Assembly (NCBI RefSeq): GCF_002335525.1
Contig: NZ_BDUF01000059.1
Span: 18,793 to 82,152, forward strand
Reading direction: 5' to 3'
From: Effusibacillus lacus
GTDB taxonomy: Bacteria; Bacillota; Bacilli; Tumebacillales; Effusibacillaceae
DNA length: 63,360 nt
In this document: positions 9,008 to 18,957 of the stretch, piece after piece
Position numbering within the stretch: position 1 is the first letter of the stretch
How the letters are laid out: every line of letters begins with the position of its first letter
Translations under genes and position numbers: made by a program
Notes under the pieces: generated by a model
Databases searched by the model: none
What the model saw: only the letters and a program-made list of their open reading frames with translations
What the model was told of the DNA's origin: nothing

Positions 9008-10162
9008 ATGACAAAAAAGAAGCTGGCAATCCTGGGTTCCACCGGTTCCATCGGGATCCAAACTTTGGATGTGGTCGCAAGTCTCCCGGAACAATTTGAA
9101 GTGATCGCCCTGGCCGCAGGTTCGAATCTGCCCGTGCTGTTTGAGCAGATTGACAGGTTTCAACCGGCAATCGTGTCTGTTGCGACACCGGAACTGGCTG
9201 TTCAGGTAAAAGAAAGATACGGCACCCGCTTGCAGGTGGAAGCGGGACATACTGGTCTGCAGACGGTGGCAACCGTTTCTGAAGCGGATCTAGTGGTTAC
9301 CGCAGTGGTGGGCACTGTGGGGCTGCGTCCGACACTGGCCGCCGTATCGGCGGGGAAGGACATTGCTCTGGCCAACAAAGAAACCCTTGTTGCTGCAGGA
9401 CATTTGGTAACGGAGCTGGCAGCCGGTCGGGGGACGCGGATCCTGCCGGTTGACAGTGAGCACTCGGCTATTTTTCAATGTATGCATGGCGGGAAAGCAT
9501 CGGAAGTAAGACGCATTCTTCTTACCGCTTCAGGCGGATCCTTTCGGGACAAGACCCGTGAGGAAATGGCCCGGGCGACCCGGGAAGATGCGCTGGCCCA
9601 TCCAAATTGGTCCATGGGTGCGAAGATTACCGTTGATTCCGCAACGTTGATGAATAAAGGTCTGGAAGTCATTGAGGCTCACTGGTTGTTTGGTATTCCT
9701 TACGATCGGATTGAGGTATTGATTCATCCGCAAAGTATCATCCATTCTCTGGTGGAGTTTCAAGATCGTTCGGTTCTTGCCCAATTGGGGACACCCGATA
9801 TGCGGGTGCCGATCCAATATGCCCTGTCTTATCCTGACAGACTGGAGGCAAATTGGCCGTCCCTTGACCTGCTGAAGGTGGGCACTCTGACGTTTCTGGA
9901 ACCGGATCTGGTTCGCTTTCCGGTGCTGGGTCTTGCCTATGAAGCAGGCAGGACGGGGGGGAGCATGCCGGCAGTGTTGAATGCAGCCAACGAAGCTGCG
10001 GTGGAATTGTTCCTGCAAGGGAAAATTGGTTTTCTGGATATCGAAAGAATTCTGATGTCGGTGATGGAGCAGCACACCCCAGTCTCGAAGCCGGATTTGG
10101 AAGAAATTCTTCACCTTGATGAATGGGCACGCTTGGCGGCTTACAGGTTGGCTGTTCAATAA
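9008..10162 (+). CDS. dxr: 1-deoxy-D-xylulose 5-phosphate reductoisomerase
   Basis: 384 residues. It catalyses the committed step of the MEP isoprenoid pathway, supplying precursors for UppS two genes upstream. The NADPH-binding GSTGSIGIQTLDV lies at the N-terminus; metal and substrate motifs LPVDSEHSAIFQCMHG, LTASGGSFRD, and MNKGLEVIEAHWLFG follow. Preceded by GAGGTGACAC. In most Bacilli the site-2 protease gene rseP follows dxr; here proS comes next after only 35 bases. Confidence 0.97.
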   Translation: MTKKKLAILGSTGSIGIQTLDVVASLPEQFEVIALAAGSNLPVLFEQIDRFQPAIVSVATPELAVQVKERYGTRLQVEAGHTGLQTVATVSEADLVVTAVVGTVGLRPTLAAVSAGKDIALANKETLVAAGHLVTELAAGRGTRILPVDSEHSAIFQCMHGGKASEVRRILLTASGGSFRDKTREEMARATREDALAHPNWSMGAKITVDSATLMNKGLEVIEAHWLFGIPYDRIEVLIHPQSIIHSLVEFQDRSVLAQLGTPDMRVPIQYALSYPDRLEANWPSLDLLKVGTLTFLEPDLVRFPVLGLAYEAGRTGGSMPAVLNAANEAAVELFLQGKIGFLDIERILMSVMEQHTPVSKPDLEEILHLDEWARLAAYRLAVQ

Positions 10163-10197
10163 CGAAACGATTATGAAGATGTACAGGAGGATTGGAC

Positions 10198-11907
10198 ATG
10201 CGACAAAGTACATATTTGTTGCCCACGCTCCGTGAGGCACCGGCGGAAGCGGAAACCATCAGCCACCGGCTGATGTTGCGCGCCGGCTTCATCCGTCAAT
10301 TGGCTGCAGGAATCTATACATATTTGCCTTTGGGATGGCGGGTATTGCGGAAAGTGGAATCAATTGTCAGAGAAGAAATGGATCGTGCCGGTGCCCAGGA
10401 GATTTTGATGCCCGCGATGCAGCCTGCCGAATTGTGGCAGGAATCCGGTCGATACCAGGTATACGGTCCTGAATTGATCCGGCTTCATGACCGGCATGAA
10501 CGGGAGTTTGCGTTGGGGCCCACCCATGAAGAAGTTGTTACCACTCTTGTCAGAAATGAAATCCGTTCCTACCGGAAATTGCCCATTAATTTGTACCAGA
10601 TCCAAACCAAGTTTCGCGATGAGCGCCGTCCAAGATTTGGACTGCTGCGTGGACGGGAATTCCTGATGAAAGATGCCTATTCGTTTGATCTGGACTGGGA
10701 AGGGTTGGACAAGTCTTATTGGGCGATGTATGACGCCTATACCCGTATCTTTACCCGGTGCGGCCTCAATTTTCGCGCGGTGGAAGCTGATGCGGGCGCC
10801 ATTGGGGGCGAGGGCGGAACTCACGAATTCATGGCTCTGGCAGACATCGGGGAAGATACAATTGCAACGTGCACCCAGTGTGAATACGCTGCCAACCTGG
10901 AAAAAGCGGAAGCGGGTCCGGGCGTTTCGGAGTACCGGGAAGTGGCTGTTGGTGAACATGAGAAGTTTCATACGCCAAACATCCGTACCATTGAACAGCT
11001 CACGGAATCTCTGGGGGTAAGTGCGGATCGGTTTATCAAGACGCTGATTTATCTGGCGGACGGTCAACCCGTAGCGGTTCTCGTCAGGGGCGACCATGAT
11101 GCCAACGAGGTTAAGGTAAAAAATTACCTGGGCGCCACCAATGTGGAATTGGCAGACCCGGAAACCACAAGGCAAGTGACAGGTGCGCCTGTAGGTTTTG
11201 CCGGACCTGTCGGATTGAAGATTCCGGTTCTGGTTGACAGGGAAGTTGCCTCCATGCAAGCAGGAATTGCAGGTGCCAATGAACAGGATTACCATTTGCG
11301 CAACGTTCGGCCCGGCCGTGATTTCCCGGTTGAGAAAACGGGGGATTTCCGCAACGTGTTGGAAGGCGACAGATGTCCCCGCTGCAGCGGCACGTTGAAA
11401 TTCTACCGCGGAATTGAAGTTGGCCATGTGTTTAAACTGGGAACCAAGTATTCGGAAAAACTCGGGGCCAAGTATTTGGACGCCAATGGCAAGGAGCAGG
11501 TCATGATCATGGGATGCTACGGGATCGGCGTGTCCCGTGTCCTGTCTGCCATTGTGGAACAAAGCCACGATGACAACGGCATGATCTGGCCGGTAGCGGT
11601 TGCTCCTTTCCATGTGCATTTGATCCCCGTGTCCGTCAAAGACGAAGCGCAGATCAAGGTGGCTGAAGAGTTGTACGACCGCCTGCGGCAAACTGGCGTG
11701 GAAGTGCTTATGGATGACAGGGATGAGCGCCCCGGCGTCAAGTTCAAAGATTCCGATCTGACCGGAATTCCGATTCGGCTGACCGTCGGAAAAGGAGCTG
11801 GCGAGGGCCGTGTCGAATATAAAGAGCGGGCACAAAGCGAATCGATGGATCTTTCCATCGAGGAAGCAATGGATCGCATCGTGAAACTGGTGAAGGAAAG
11901 CAAGTAA
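10198..11907 (+). CDS. proS: Prolyl-tRNA synthetase (bacterial type)
   Basis: 569 residues, class II synthetase charging tRNA-Pro. Motif 2 region [21 protein letters not shown] is at about 135-157 (given in two overlapping parts: [25 protein letters not shown]), and motif 3 [15 protein letters not shown] at about 435-450. The inserted editing domain between motifs 2 and 3 (about 225-390) is present, as expected for the bacterial ProS type that removes Ala-tRNA-Pro. ATG 10198 has AGGAGG seven bases upstream, favoured over a TTG at 10192. Confidence 0.97.
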   Translation: MRQSTYLLPTLREAPAEAETISHRLMLRAGFIRQLAAGIYTYLPLGWRVLRKVESIVREEMDRAGAQEILMPAMQPAELWQESGRYQVYGPELIRLHDRHEREFALGPTHEEVVTTLVRNEIRSYRKLPINLYQIQTKFRDERRPRFGLLRGREFLMKDAYSFDLDWEGLDKSYWAMYDAYTRIFTRCGLNFRAVEADAGAIGGEGGTHEFMALADIGEDTIATCTQCEYAANLEKAEAGPGVSEYREVAVGEHEKFHTPNIRTIEQLTESLGVSADRFIKTLIYLADGQPVAVLVRGDHDANEVKVKNYLGATNVELADPETTRQVTGAPVGFAGPVGLKIPVLVDREVASMQAGIAGANEQDYHLRNVRPGRDFPVEKTGDFRNVLEGDRCPRCSGTLKFYRGIEVGHVFKLGTKYSEKLGAKYLDANGKEQVMIMGCYGIGVSRVLSAIVEQSHDDNGMIWPVAVAPFHVHLIPVSVKDEAQIKVAEELYDRLRQTGVEVLMDDRDERPGVKFKDSDLTGIPIRLTVGKGAGEGRVEYKERAQSESMDLSIEEAMDRIVKLVKESK

Positions 11908-11992
11908 AGGGTTGCTTTTGGGAGAGATTCTGCCCCGAATTCTGCATTTGGTTTTTGGGGTCCCGGGAATATTCCAGAATGGAGGAGTCAAC

Positions 11993-12616
11993 GTGAACAC
12001 GTTGATTGTTCCCGCTTACAACGAAGCCGCCAACATTCCCCAGGTATTGCGAATTGTTGCGGAAATGCCCGATTTTCAGGAAATTATTGTGGTGGATGAC
12101 GGTTCTTCCGATTCAACGGCAGAAGTGGCATCGAAGTTTGGGGTCAAAGTGATCCGGTTGGAAGAGAATCAGGGGAAAGGGGGGGCCATTGCTGCCGGGG
12201 TTAAGGCAAGCGGGACCCCTTTTCTCACCTTGTTGGATGCGGATCTGGTCGGTTTGCAGCCCCGTCATGTAAGGCTGCTGGCACAACCCGTATTGGATGG
12301 AGAAGCGGCCATGTCCATGGGGTTGTTCGCTTCCGGTCGTCTGCGAACCGATTGGGCTCAAAGGATTGCTCCGTCCATTACCGGGCAGCGAGTGCTGCGC
12401 CGTGAATTGCTGGAGAGTATGCCGGATTTGCAAACGACCCGGTTTGGTGTGGACCTGGCATTGACAAGGCACGTCCGCCGGTTGAGGTTGCCGGTAGCGG
12501 AAGTGATTCTGCACGATTTGACGCAAAAAATGAAAGAAGAGAAATTGGGCTGGATGCGTGGCACCGCTGCGCGGATGAAGATGTACTGGGAGATTTTTCG
12601 AGTCATGGGAAAATAG
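11993..12616 (+). CDS. Family 2 glycosyltransferase, stand-alone domain
   Basis: 207 residues. The GT-A fold signatures are visible: LIVPAYNEAANIPQVL at the start, VVDDGSSDSTAEVA at about 34-47, and the metal-binding DADL around residue 83. There is no membrane span, unlike many polyprenyl-phosphate sugar transferases. GTG 11993 is chosen since GGAGGAG lies five bases upstream; upstream in-frame codons lack such a site. It lies between proS and polC, which are adjacent in B. subtilis; the donor, acceptor and role are unknown. It may share transcription with proS and polC. Confidence 0.85.
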   Translation: MNTLIVPAYNEAANIPQVLRIVAEMPDFQEIIVVDDGSSDSTAEVASKFGVKVIRLEENQGKGGAIAAGVKASGTPFLTLLDADLVGLQPRHVRLLAQPVLDGEAAMSMGLFASGRLRTDWAQRIAPSITGQRVLRRELLESMPDLQTTRFGVDLALTRHVRRLRLPVAEVILHDLTQKMKEEKLGWMRGTAARMKMYWEIFRVMGK

Positions 12617-12630
12617 GAGGTTTACCTTTT

Positions 12631-15600
12631 GTGAGCTTAGTTGAAACTACCGGGAAACGTCTTTCCGCATTCAGTGAAATGATAGGATGGAAGGACCCCG
12701 CTTTGTTGGACTTCACAGAGCGGGTGTTCATCGAGAAAGTGATCGTGTCGCGGTCAAAGCGGCAAATTGTAATATGTTTTGCAGTGCCGGACCGTCTTCC
12801 GTCACATGTCTATCAACAGGTGGCGGATGGTCTTGCGACCAGACTGCCGATTCAGGCATCCGTCAAAACCCGGTTTCGCTACCCGAGCGAACCGGAGGAC
12901 ATTCGGGAATGGATCGACCAATACTGGAATCTTTGCCTGGAGAGGGTTTTCGGCAGCGACCCTGTGTCTGCCAGCGCGCTCAAGCAGGCGGAGCGAACAG
13001 TTGCCGGAAATCAGATCATCCTGGCTCTAATGAACCAGCTTTCGGTCGATCACATGCACAAAAAAGGGGTTTCCTCGGCGATTGAAAGATGGTTTCGCGA
13101 GGAAGTCGGCCTGTCGGTGCAAGTCCGCTTTCAATTGGACGAACTGGCCCGGGAGAAAGTGGAATCCATCCGTCAGAAAACGATGGAAGAAGAGCAGACG
13201 CTGGTTGAACAAATGCGCCAGGCGATAGCCGAAGAAACGAAGGAAAAAGAGGAACAGGCCGCCCCCGATGCACAAGTGCCGCAGAAACTGGCCATCGGCA
13301 AGGAGATTGACGATCCCCTTACCGAGATCCGCCTGATCGGCGATGAAATGAGGAAAGTGGCGGTCAAAGGACGGGTCTTCGGATTGGAAACGAGGGAATT
13401 GGCAAGCGGACGAACTCTTTTTCAATTTAACCTGACGGACAACACGGATTCCATAATGTGCAAGATCTTTGCCAAAGAGGGCAAATCGCTGGACGCGCTG
13501 AAACTGCTGACGGACAACAAATGGGTGCATGTGCGGGGATCTGTGCAGTTTGACACTTTTGCAAAAGAATTGGTGTTGATCGCCCAGGATCTGTTTGAGA
13601 TCGATCCCCCGAAGCGTGTTGACACGGCGCCGGAAAAAAGAGTGGAGCTTCATCTTCATACCCAGATGAGTTCCCTGGACGGGGTAACACCTGTGAAGGA
13701 CCTGGTGTCACAGGCTGCCAAATGGGGACACTCTGCCGTTGCCATCACGGACCACGGTGTCGTTCAATCTTTCCCTGAGGCATATAGTGCCGCCAAAAAG
13801 GCGGGCATCAAGTGCATCCTGGGTCTGGAAGCCTACGTTGTGGATGACGGGGTGCCCATTATCTACAAGCTGACGGATGAAAACAATTACCGGATTGACG
13901 ACAACACGCCTTATGTGGTGTTTGACACGGAAACCACCGGGTTGAATGCCGCCGAAAACACGTTGATCGAGATAGCCGCCGTCAAGATGAAAGGGTCGGA
14001 GATTATTGACCAGTGGACCACGTTGATTGACCCGGAAACGGAGATTTCCGACAAGATTACCGAACTGACAGGCATCACAAATGAGATGGTGAAGGGACAA
14101 CCGAAACTCGCGGAAGCCCTGGCGAAATTCCGCGAATTCGTGGAAGACGCTGTACTGGTGGCGCATAACGCCGAATTTGATCTTGGTTTTATTTCCGTTT
14201 GCGCATCCCGCGTTGGAATGTCGGAATGGACCAATCCCGTTCTGGACACGCTTCCCCTTGCACGCAAACTGTATCCGTCCGAGAAAAATTATCGGCTCAA
14301 AACGTTAACGCAAAAATTTGGCGTGGAACTGGTTAACCACCACCGCGCCCTGGACGATACGATAGCCACGGCAAAGGTCTTCCAGCATATGCTGAAGGAT
14401 ATGAGGGAGCGGGGAATTGAACGGCTGTCCCAATTAAACGAAAACGACGGAAACATTGATTATACGAAGATCCGGCCCTTTCATGCCACCCTATTGGTGA
14501 AGAACAAGACCGGATTGAAGAATCTGTACAAAATCGTTTCGGAATCCCACGTCAAGTATTTTTACCGCCATCCCCGTGTGCCACGCAGTTTGCTGGTGAA
14601 ATACCGGGAAGGGCTGCTGGTGGGGACGGCCTGCCAGAACGGGGAACTGTTCCAGGCGATTCTTCGCGGCAAGAATCAACAGGAGCTGACCGAGATAGCC
14701 GATTTTTACGATTATCTGGAAATCCAGCCGCTGGGCCATTACAAGCCGCTCTTGAAGAACGAGTCTATCTCGTCTTTGGAATCGGTGAAAGATTACCACA
14801 ACCAAATCATTGAGATAGGGAAGCAGTTGGACAAACCTGTAGTTGCCACCGGCGACGTGCACTTCCTGAATCCGGAAGACGAAATCTACCGTGATATTTT
14901 CCTTCAATCGGTGGGGGACTCGCAGGCTGGTGACCAACCGCCGCTTTACTTCATGACTACCGACGAGATGCTGGCCGCTTTTTCCCATATGGGAGAGGAT
15001 ACAGCCAAACAGATTGTGGTGGACAACCCGCAGTGGATTGCCAACCAGATTGAAGACGTCAGTCCCATTCCCGACAAGCTGTATACCCCGATCATTGAAG
15101 GGGCGGACGACGAGTTGCGCGCCATGTGTTATGAAACGGCACACCGCTTGTATGGGGATCCGCTTCCGGAGATTGTGGAGAAACGGTTGGAGAAAGAACT
15201 GACCTCCATAATAACTCACGGGTTTGCCGTAATTTATCTGATTTCATCAAGACTTGTGAAGAAATCGTTAGCAGACGGCTACCTGGTCGGTTCCCGGGGA
15301 TCGGTGGGCTCGTCGCTGGTTGCCACTTTCTCTGATATTACGGAAGTCAATCCGTTGCCGCCGCATTATCTTTGTCCTTCATGCAAATACAGCGAGTTTA
15401 TAGCGGATGGATCGGTGGGTTCCGGTTTTGACTTGCCGGACAAGGAATGTCCGCAATGCGGCAGCAAACTCAACAAGGACGGTCAAGACATTCCGTTTGA
15501 GACGTTCCTTGGTTTTAAAGGGGACAAGGTTCCGGATATCGACTTGAACTTCTCGGGGGAATACCAGCCTCGCGCCCATAAATACACACAGGAACTGTTC

Positions 15601-16953
15601 GGCGAGGATTACGTGTACAGAGCGGGAACGATTGCTACTGTTGCCGAGAAAACAGCCTTCGGTTATGTGAAGAAGTATGCCGAGGAGAAAGGCAAAACAC
15701 TGCGAAGTGCGGAAGTGGCGCGCCTTGTCAACGGCTGTACGGGGATCAAGCGAACCACCGGGCAGCATCCGGGAGGCATCATCGTAGTGCCTGACTACAT
15801 GGATATTTACGATTGCTGTCCCATTCAGTATCCGGCTGATGACAGCAGTTCCGAATGGCGGACGACTCATTTTGATTTCCATTCGATTCATGATAATCTG
15901 TTGAAACTCGACATCCTGGGGCATGACGATCCGACCGTCATCCGGATGCTGCAGGACTTAACGGGGTTGGACCCGAAAAAGATTCCCGTCGATGACCCGA
16001 AGGTCATGTCATTGTTCAGCGGCACGGAAGCCCTGGGGGTAACACCGGAACAGATTCGTTCCAAAACGGGGACCTACGGCATTCCGGAATTTGGCACCAA
16101 ATTTGTTCGGCAGATGCTGGAAGACACGAAACCAAGCACTTTTGCCGAACTGGTTCAGATCTCGGGATTGTCGCACGGTACCGACGTTTGGTTGAACAAC
16201 GCCCAGGAATTGATTCGCAAAGGGATCTGTAAACTGTCGGATGTAATCGGATGCCGGGATGACATTATGGTTTATTTGATCTATCAGGGATTGGACCCGG
16301 GACGTGCGTTCAAGATTATGGAATCGGTCCGGAAAGGGAAAGGAGTAACGCCGGAAGACGAAGAATATATGAAGTCGTTCGGAGTGCCGGATTGGTATAT
16401 TTGGTCCTGCAAGCAGATCAAGTATATGTTCCCGAAAGCCCATGCTTCCGCTTATGTCCTGATGGCTGTCCGGATCGCCTGGTTCAAGGTGCATCGTCCG
16501 CTGGAATTTTACGCCACTTACTTTACGGTTCGGGCGGATGATTTCGACCTTGAGTTAATGTGCCAGGGCTATCAGGCAATCTGGAAGAAAATCGAGGAAA
16601 TCGAAGGAAAAGGCATCAACGCGACTCCTAAGGAGAAAGCACTGCTGACGGTGTTGGAAATGGCACTTGAAATGACCGCCAGGGGTTATAAGTTCTATCC
16701 GCTTGATTTGTACAAATCGGATGCAACCAGGTTCCTGGTGATGGAAGATGGATTGCTGCCTCCATTTGGTGCTTTGGCAGGTGTGGGAGAATCTGCTGCC
16801 AAAGGAATTGTGGCAGCAAGGGAACAAGGGCCTCTTCTGTCTGTGGAAGATTTGCAGCAACGTTCACGGGCGTCCAAAACGGTGATTGAACTGCTGCAGG
16901 GATTCGGGTGTTTGAAGGACTTGCCGGAAACGAATCAACTGAGTCTGTTTTAG
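12631..16953 (+). CDS. polC: DNA polymerase III alpha subunit, PolC type
   Basis: 1440 residues, the replicative polymerase of low-GC Gram-positives. Order: N-terminal domain, OB fold at about 240-330 (VAVKGRVFGLETRELASGR), the first half of the PHP domain (ELHLHTQMSSLDG, ITDHGVVQ), an embedded DEDDh 3'-5' exonuclease at about 425-590 (YVVFDTETTGLN, LVAHNAEFDLGF), the rest of PHP, then palm, fingers and the KVPDIDLNFSGEYQ catalytic region at about 967-980, with a Cys4 zinc motif before it (CPSCKY...CPQCGS). GTG start with AGGAGG ten bases upstream. Length equals B. subtilis PolC almost exactly. Confidence 0.98.
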   Translation: MSLVETTGKRLSAFSEMIGWKDPALLDFTERVFIEKVIVSRSKRQIVICFAVPDRLPSHVYQQVADGLATRLPIQASVKTRFRYPSEPEDIREWIDQYWNLCLERVFGSDPVSASALKQAERTVAGNQIILALMNQLSVDHMHKKGVSSAIERWFREEVGLSVQVRFQLDELAREKVESIRQKTMEEEQTLVEQMRQAIAEETKEKEEQAAPDAQVPQKLAIGKEIDDPLTEIRLIGDEMRKVAVKGRVFGLETRELASGRTLFQFNLTDNTDSIMCKIFAKEGKSLDALKLLTDNKWVHVRGSVQFDTFAKELVLIAQDLFEIDPPKRVDTAPEKRVELHLHTQMSSLDGVTPVKDLVSQAAKWGHSAVAITDHGVVQSFPEAYSAAKKAGIKCILGLEAYVVDDGVPIIYKLTDENNYRIDDNTPYVVFDTETTGLNAAENTLIEIAAVKMKGSEIIDQWTTLIDPETEISDKITELTGITNEMVKGQPKLAEALAKFREFVEDAVLVAHNAEFDLGFISVCASRVGMSEWTNPVLDTLPLARKLYPSEKNYRLKTLTQKFGVELVNHHRALDDTIATAKVFQHMLKDMRERGIERLSQLNENDGNIDYTKIRPFHATLLVKNKTGLKNLYKIVSESHVKYFYRHPRVPRSLLVKYREGLLVGTACQNGELFQAILRGKNQQELTEIADFYDYLEIQPLGHYKPLLKNESISSLESVKDYHNQIIEIGKQLDKPVVATGDVHFLNPEDEIYRDIFLQSVGDSQAGDQPPLYFMTTDEMLAAFSHMGEDTAKQIVVDNPQWIANQIEDVSPIPDKLYTPIIEGADDELRAMCYETAHRLYGDPLPEIVEKRLEKELTSIITHGFAVIYLISSRLVKKSLADGYLVGSRGSVGSSLVATFSDITEVNPLPPHYLCPSCKYSEFIADGSVGSGFDLPDKECPQCGSKLNKDGQDIPFETFLGFKGDKVPDIDLNFSGEYQPRAHKYTQELFGEDYVYRAGTIATVAEKTAFGYVKKYAEEKGKTLRSAEVARLVNGCTGIKRTTGQHPGGIIVVPDYMDIYDCCPIQYPADDSSSEWRTTHFDFHSIHDNLLKLDILGHDDPTVIRMLQDLTGLDPKKIPVDDPKVMSLFSGTEALGVTPEQIRSKTGTYGIPEFGTKFVRQMLEDTKPSTFAELVQISGLSHGTDVWLNNAQELIRKGICKLSDVIGCRDDIMVYLIYQGLDPGRAFKIMESVRKGKGVTPEDEEYMKSFGVPDWYIWSCKQIKYMFPKAHASAYVLMAVRIAWFKVHRPLEFYATYFTVRADDFDLELMCQGYQAIWKKIEEIEGKGINATPKEKALLTVLEMALEMTARGYKFYPLDLYKSDATRFLVMEDGLLPPFGALAGVGESAAKGIVAAREQGPLLSVEDLQQRSRASKTVIELLQGFGCLKDLPETNQLSLF

Positions 16954-16960
16954 CCAAAAG

Positions 16961-16989
16961 TTGCAGCCTTTGCAGCTCCGTGTTATAAT
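16961..16989 (+). promoter_or_regulatory. Strong sigma-A promoter of the rimP-nusA-infB operon
   Basis: TTGCAG (16961-16966), 17-base spacer, perfect TATAAT (16984-16989), immediately after polC. Confidence 0.85.
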
Positions 16990-17023
16990 TGGATGGGTAA
17001 ATTAGGAGATATTTTCGATCTTC

Positions 17024-17046
17024 GAGAGTGGGGAAACCCACTCTTT
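17024..17046 (+). promoter_or_regulatory. Hairpin in the rimP leader
   Basis: GAGAGTGGG / CCCACTCTT with a four-base GAAA loop, in the leader between the promoter and rimP. The following sequence (TTCGATATTA) is only weakly T-rich, so it may be an attenuator or RNA-stability element rather than a terminator. Because NusA regulates such operons, an attenuation role is plausible but unproven. Confidence 0.5.
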
Positions 17047-17089
17047 CGATATTATATAAGGGTTAAAGCCATTACCCAGGAGGGGTTAC

Positions 17090-17560
17090 ATGTCCAAGGA
17101 GAAAGTTGTAGACATCGTTGAACAGCTTGCCGCACCCATTGTTCAGCAGGAAGGACTCGAACTGGTTGACGTGGAGTACGCAAAAGAAGGGGCGAATTGG
17201 TTTCTTCGTGTCTTCATTGACAAGCCCGGCGGAGTTGATATTGAAGACTGCGGGAGGGTGAGCGAGGTGCTGTCTGCAAAGCTGGACGAAGTGGATCCGA
17301 TTCCGACCAGCTACTTCCTCGAAGTTTCCTCTCCAGGTGCGGAACGGCCTTTAAAGAAGCCGGCTGATTATGAAAAAGCGATTGGCAAAAAGGTACATAT
17401 CACGACCTATGAGCCGTTTGAAGGGAAGAAGGAATTTGTCGGCGAGCTGGTTCATTACGACGGTGAATTGCTCATCGTAAATGAATTGCATAAAACGGTC
17501 CGCAAGAAATATGAAATACCTTTTAACAAAATAGCGCAGGCTCGATTGTCTGTGTTTTAA
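17090..17560 (+). CDS. rimP: Ribosome maturation factor RimP
   Basis: 156 residues. RimP helps 30S assembly around the central pseudoknot. Typical features: N-terminal alpha/beta domain ([20 protein letters not shown]), the conserved [18 protein letters not shown] and the hallmark [12 protein letters not shown] at about 82-93, then an SH3-like C-terminal domain. It has AGGAGGGG six bases before the ATG and is the first gene of a nine-gene translation/RNA operon ending with ribF. Confidence 0.96.
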   Translation: MSKEKVVDIVEQLAAPIVQQEGLELVDVEYAKEGANWFLRVFIDKPGGVDIEDCGRVSEVLSAKLDEVDPIPTSYFLEVSSPGAERPLKKPADYEKAIGKKVHITTYEPFEGKKEFVGELVHYDGELLIVNELHKTVRKKYEIPFNKIAQARLSVF

Positions 17561-17581
17561 AAAAGGAGGAGAAGCGGTTCT

Positions 17582-18664
17582 ATGAATGTCGATTTTATCG
17601 AAGCACTGGAACAGCTTGAAAGAGAAAAAGGGATCAAGAAAGAAGTGCTCATTGAAGCCATCGAAGCTGCCTTAATCTCCGGGTACAAGCGAAACTTTAA
17701 TTCGGCAGCCAATGTACGGGTGGATATTGACAGACTGAGAGGAGATGTGCGGGTGTTTGCCCGCAAGCAAGTTGTGGAAGATCCCGAAGACCCGAGGCTG
17801 GAAATCTCCCTTGATGCGGCCGAACAAATTGATCCCGGTCTGCAGATCGGAGACATTGTGGAAATTGAAGTGACACCGCGCGATTTTGGAAGGATTGCGG
17901 CACAGACCGCAAAGCAAGTTGTGACCCAGCGTATTCGGGAAGCCGAACGAGGCTTGATTTATTCCGAGTTTATCGACCGGGAAGACGACATTGTCAATGG
18001 CGTCGTGCAGCGCCAAGACGGAAAGAACTACTATGTAGACCTTGGCAAGATCGAAGCGGTGCTGCCCTTTACCGAAGTGATACCCGGAGAAAAGTTCAAG
18101 CATAACGATAGAGTGAAGACCTATATCACAAAGGTTGAGAAAACGACAAAAGGGCCTCAGGTAATGATCTCCCGTACCCATCCGGGACTTTTGAAAAGGC
18201 TGTTCGAACTGGAAGTGCCCGAAATTTACGACGGTGTGGTTGAAATCAAGTCTGTGTCCAGAGAAGCAGGTCAGCGATCCAAAATTGCCGTGCATACCAA
18301 GAATCCGGACGTGGACCCTGTCGGGGCTTGTGTAGGTCCGCGCGGATCCCGGGTGCAAACCATCGTCAATGAATTGAGAGGCGAGAAAATAGACATTGTG
18401 CGATGGAGTGAAGACTTGACTGAATTTGTGGCAAACGCTTTGTCACCCGCCAAAGTGATAAATGTGGAAGTGGATGAAGACGAGAAGGTGGCCCGCGTTA
18501 TTGTGCCTGATTACCAACTGTCGTTGGCTATCGGCAAAGAGGGGCAGAACGCCCGGTTAGCCGCAAAACTTACCGGATGCAAGATCGACATCAAGAGCGA
18601 AACCCAGTCTGTCCAAACGTCTGGGGCTGAAGACCTTGATGTGGAGCATGAGGTTGAACAATAA
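17582..18664 (+). CDS. nusA: Transcription termination/antitermination factor NusA
   Basis: 360 residues, normal length for Gram-positive NusA. An N-terminal RNA-polymerase-binding domain (1-130), an S1 domain at about 132-200 (VNGVVQRQDGKNYYVDLGKI), and two KH domains follow, with AVHTKNPDVDPVGACVGPRG and SLAIGKEGQNARLAAKLTG as the KH signatures. The E. coli acidic repeats are absent, as usual in Firmicutes. The short Glu-rich tail ends at 18664, 14 bases before ylxR. Confidence 0.97.
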   Translation: MNVDFIEALEQLEREKGIKKEVLIEAIEAALISGYKRNFNSAANVRVDIDRLRGDVRVFARKQVVEDPEDPRLEISLDAAEQIDPGLQIGDIVEIEVTPRDFGRIAAQTAKQVVTQRIREAERGLIYSEFIDREDDIVNGVVQRQDGKNYYVDLGKIEAVLPFTEVIPGEKFKHNDRVKTYITKVEKTTKGPQVMISRTHPGLLKRLFELEVPEIYDGVVEIKSVSREAGQRSKIAVHTKNPDVDPVGACVGPRGSRVQTIVNELRGEKIDIVRWSEDLTEFVANALSPAKVINVEVDEDEKVARVIVPDYQLSLAIGKEGQNARLAAKLTGCKIDIKSETQSVQTSGAEDLDVEHEVEQ

Positions 18665-18678
18665 AGGACGGGATTTGC

Positions 18679-18957
18679 ATGGTACAGAAGAAAATCCCAT
18701 TGCGCAAATGTGTCGGCTGCCAGGAGATGAAGCCGAAACGGGAATTGATCCGCGTGGTGCACAGTCCGGATGACCGGGTGTTTCTTGACCCTACCGGCAA
18801 GAAAGCCGGCAGAGGCGCTTATATCTGCAAAAACGCCGAATGTTTTAAGGCGGCAAGAAAGAAAAAAGCGCTGGATCGTTCATTAAAAACTTCCGTTTCG
18901 GATGACGTATACCGTCAACTTGAAAATGATTTGGCAACGGTGAATTCGGATGGATGA
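18679..18957 (+). CDS. ylxR: YlxR/RnpM family RNA-binding protein
   Basis: 92 residues. The family motif RKCVGCQEMKPKRELIRVV near the N-terminus and GRGAYICKNAECFKAARKKK in the middle are diagnostic, with paired Cys residues. B. subtilis YlxR (RnpM) has been reported to bind RNase P RNA and modulate its activity. Its end overlaps the next start by eight bases, consistent with coupling. Confidence 0.93.
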   Translation: MVQKKIPLRKCVGCQEMKPKRELIRVVHSPDDRVFLDPTGKKAGRGAYICKNAECFKAARKKKALDRSLKTSVSDDVYRQLENDLATVNSDG

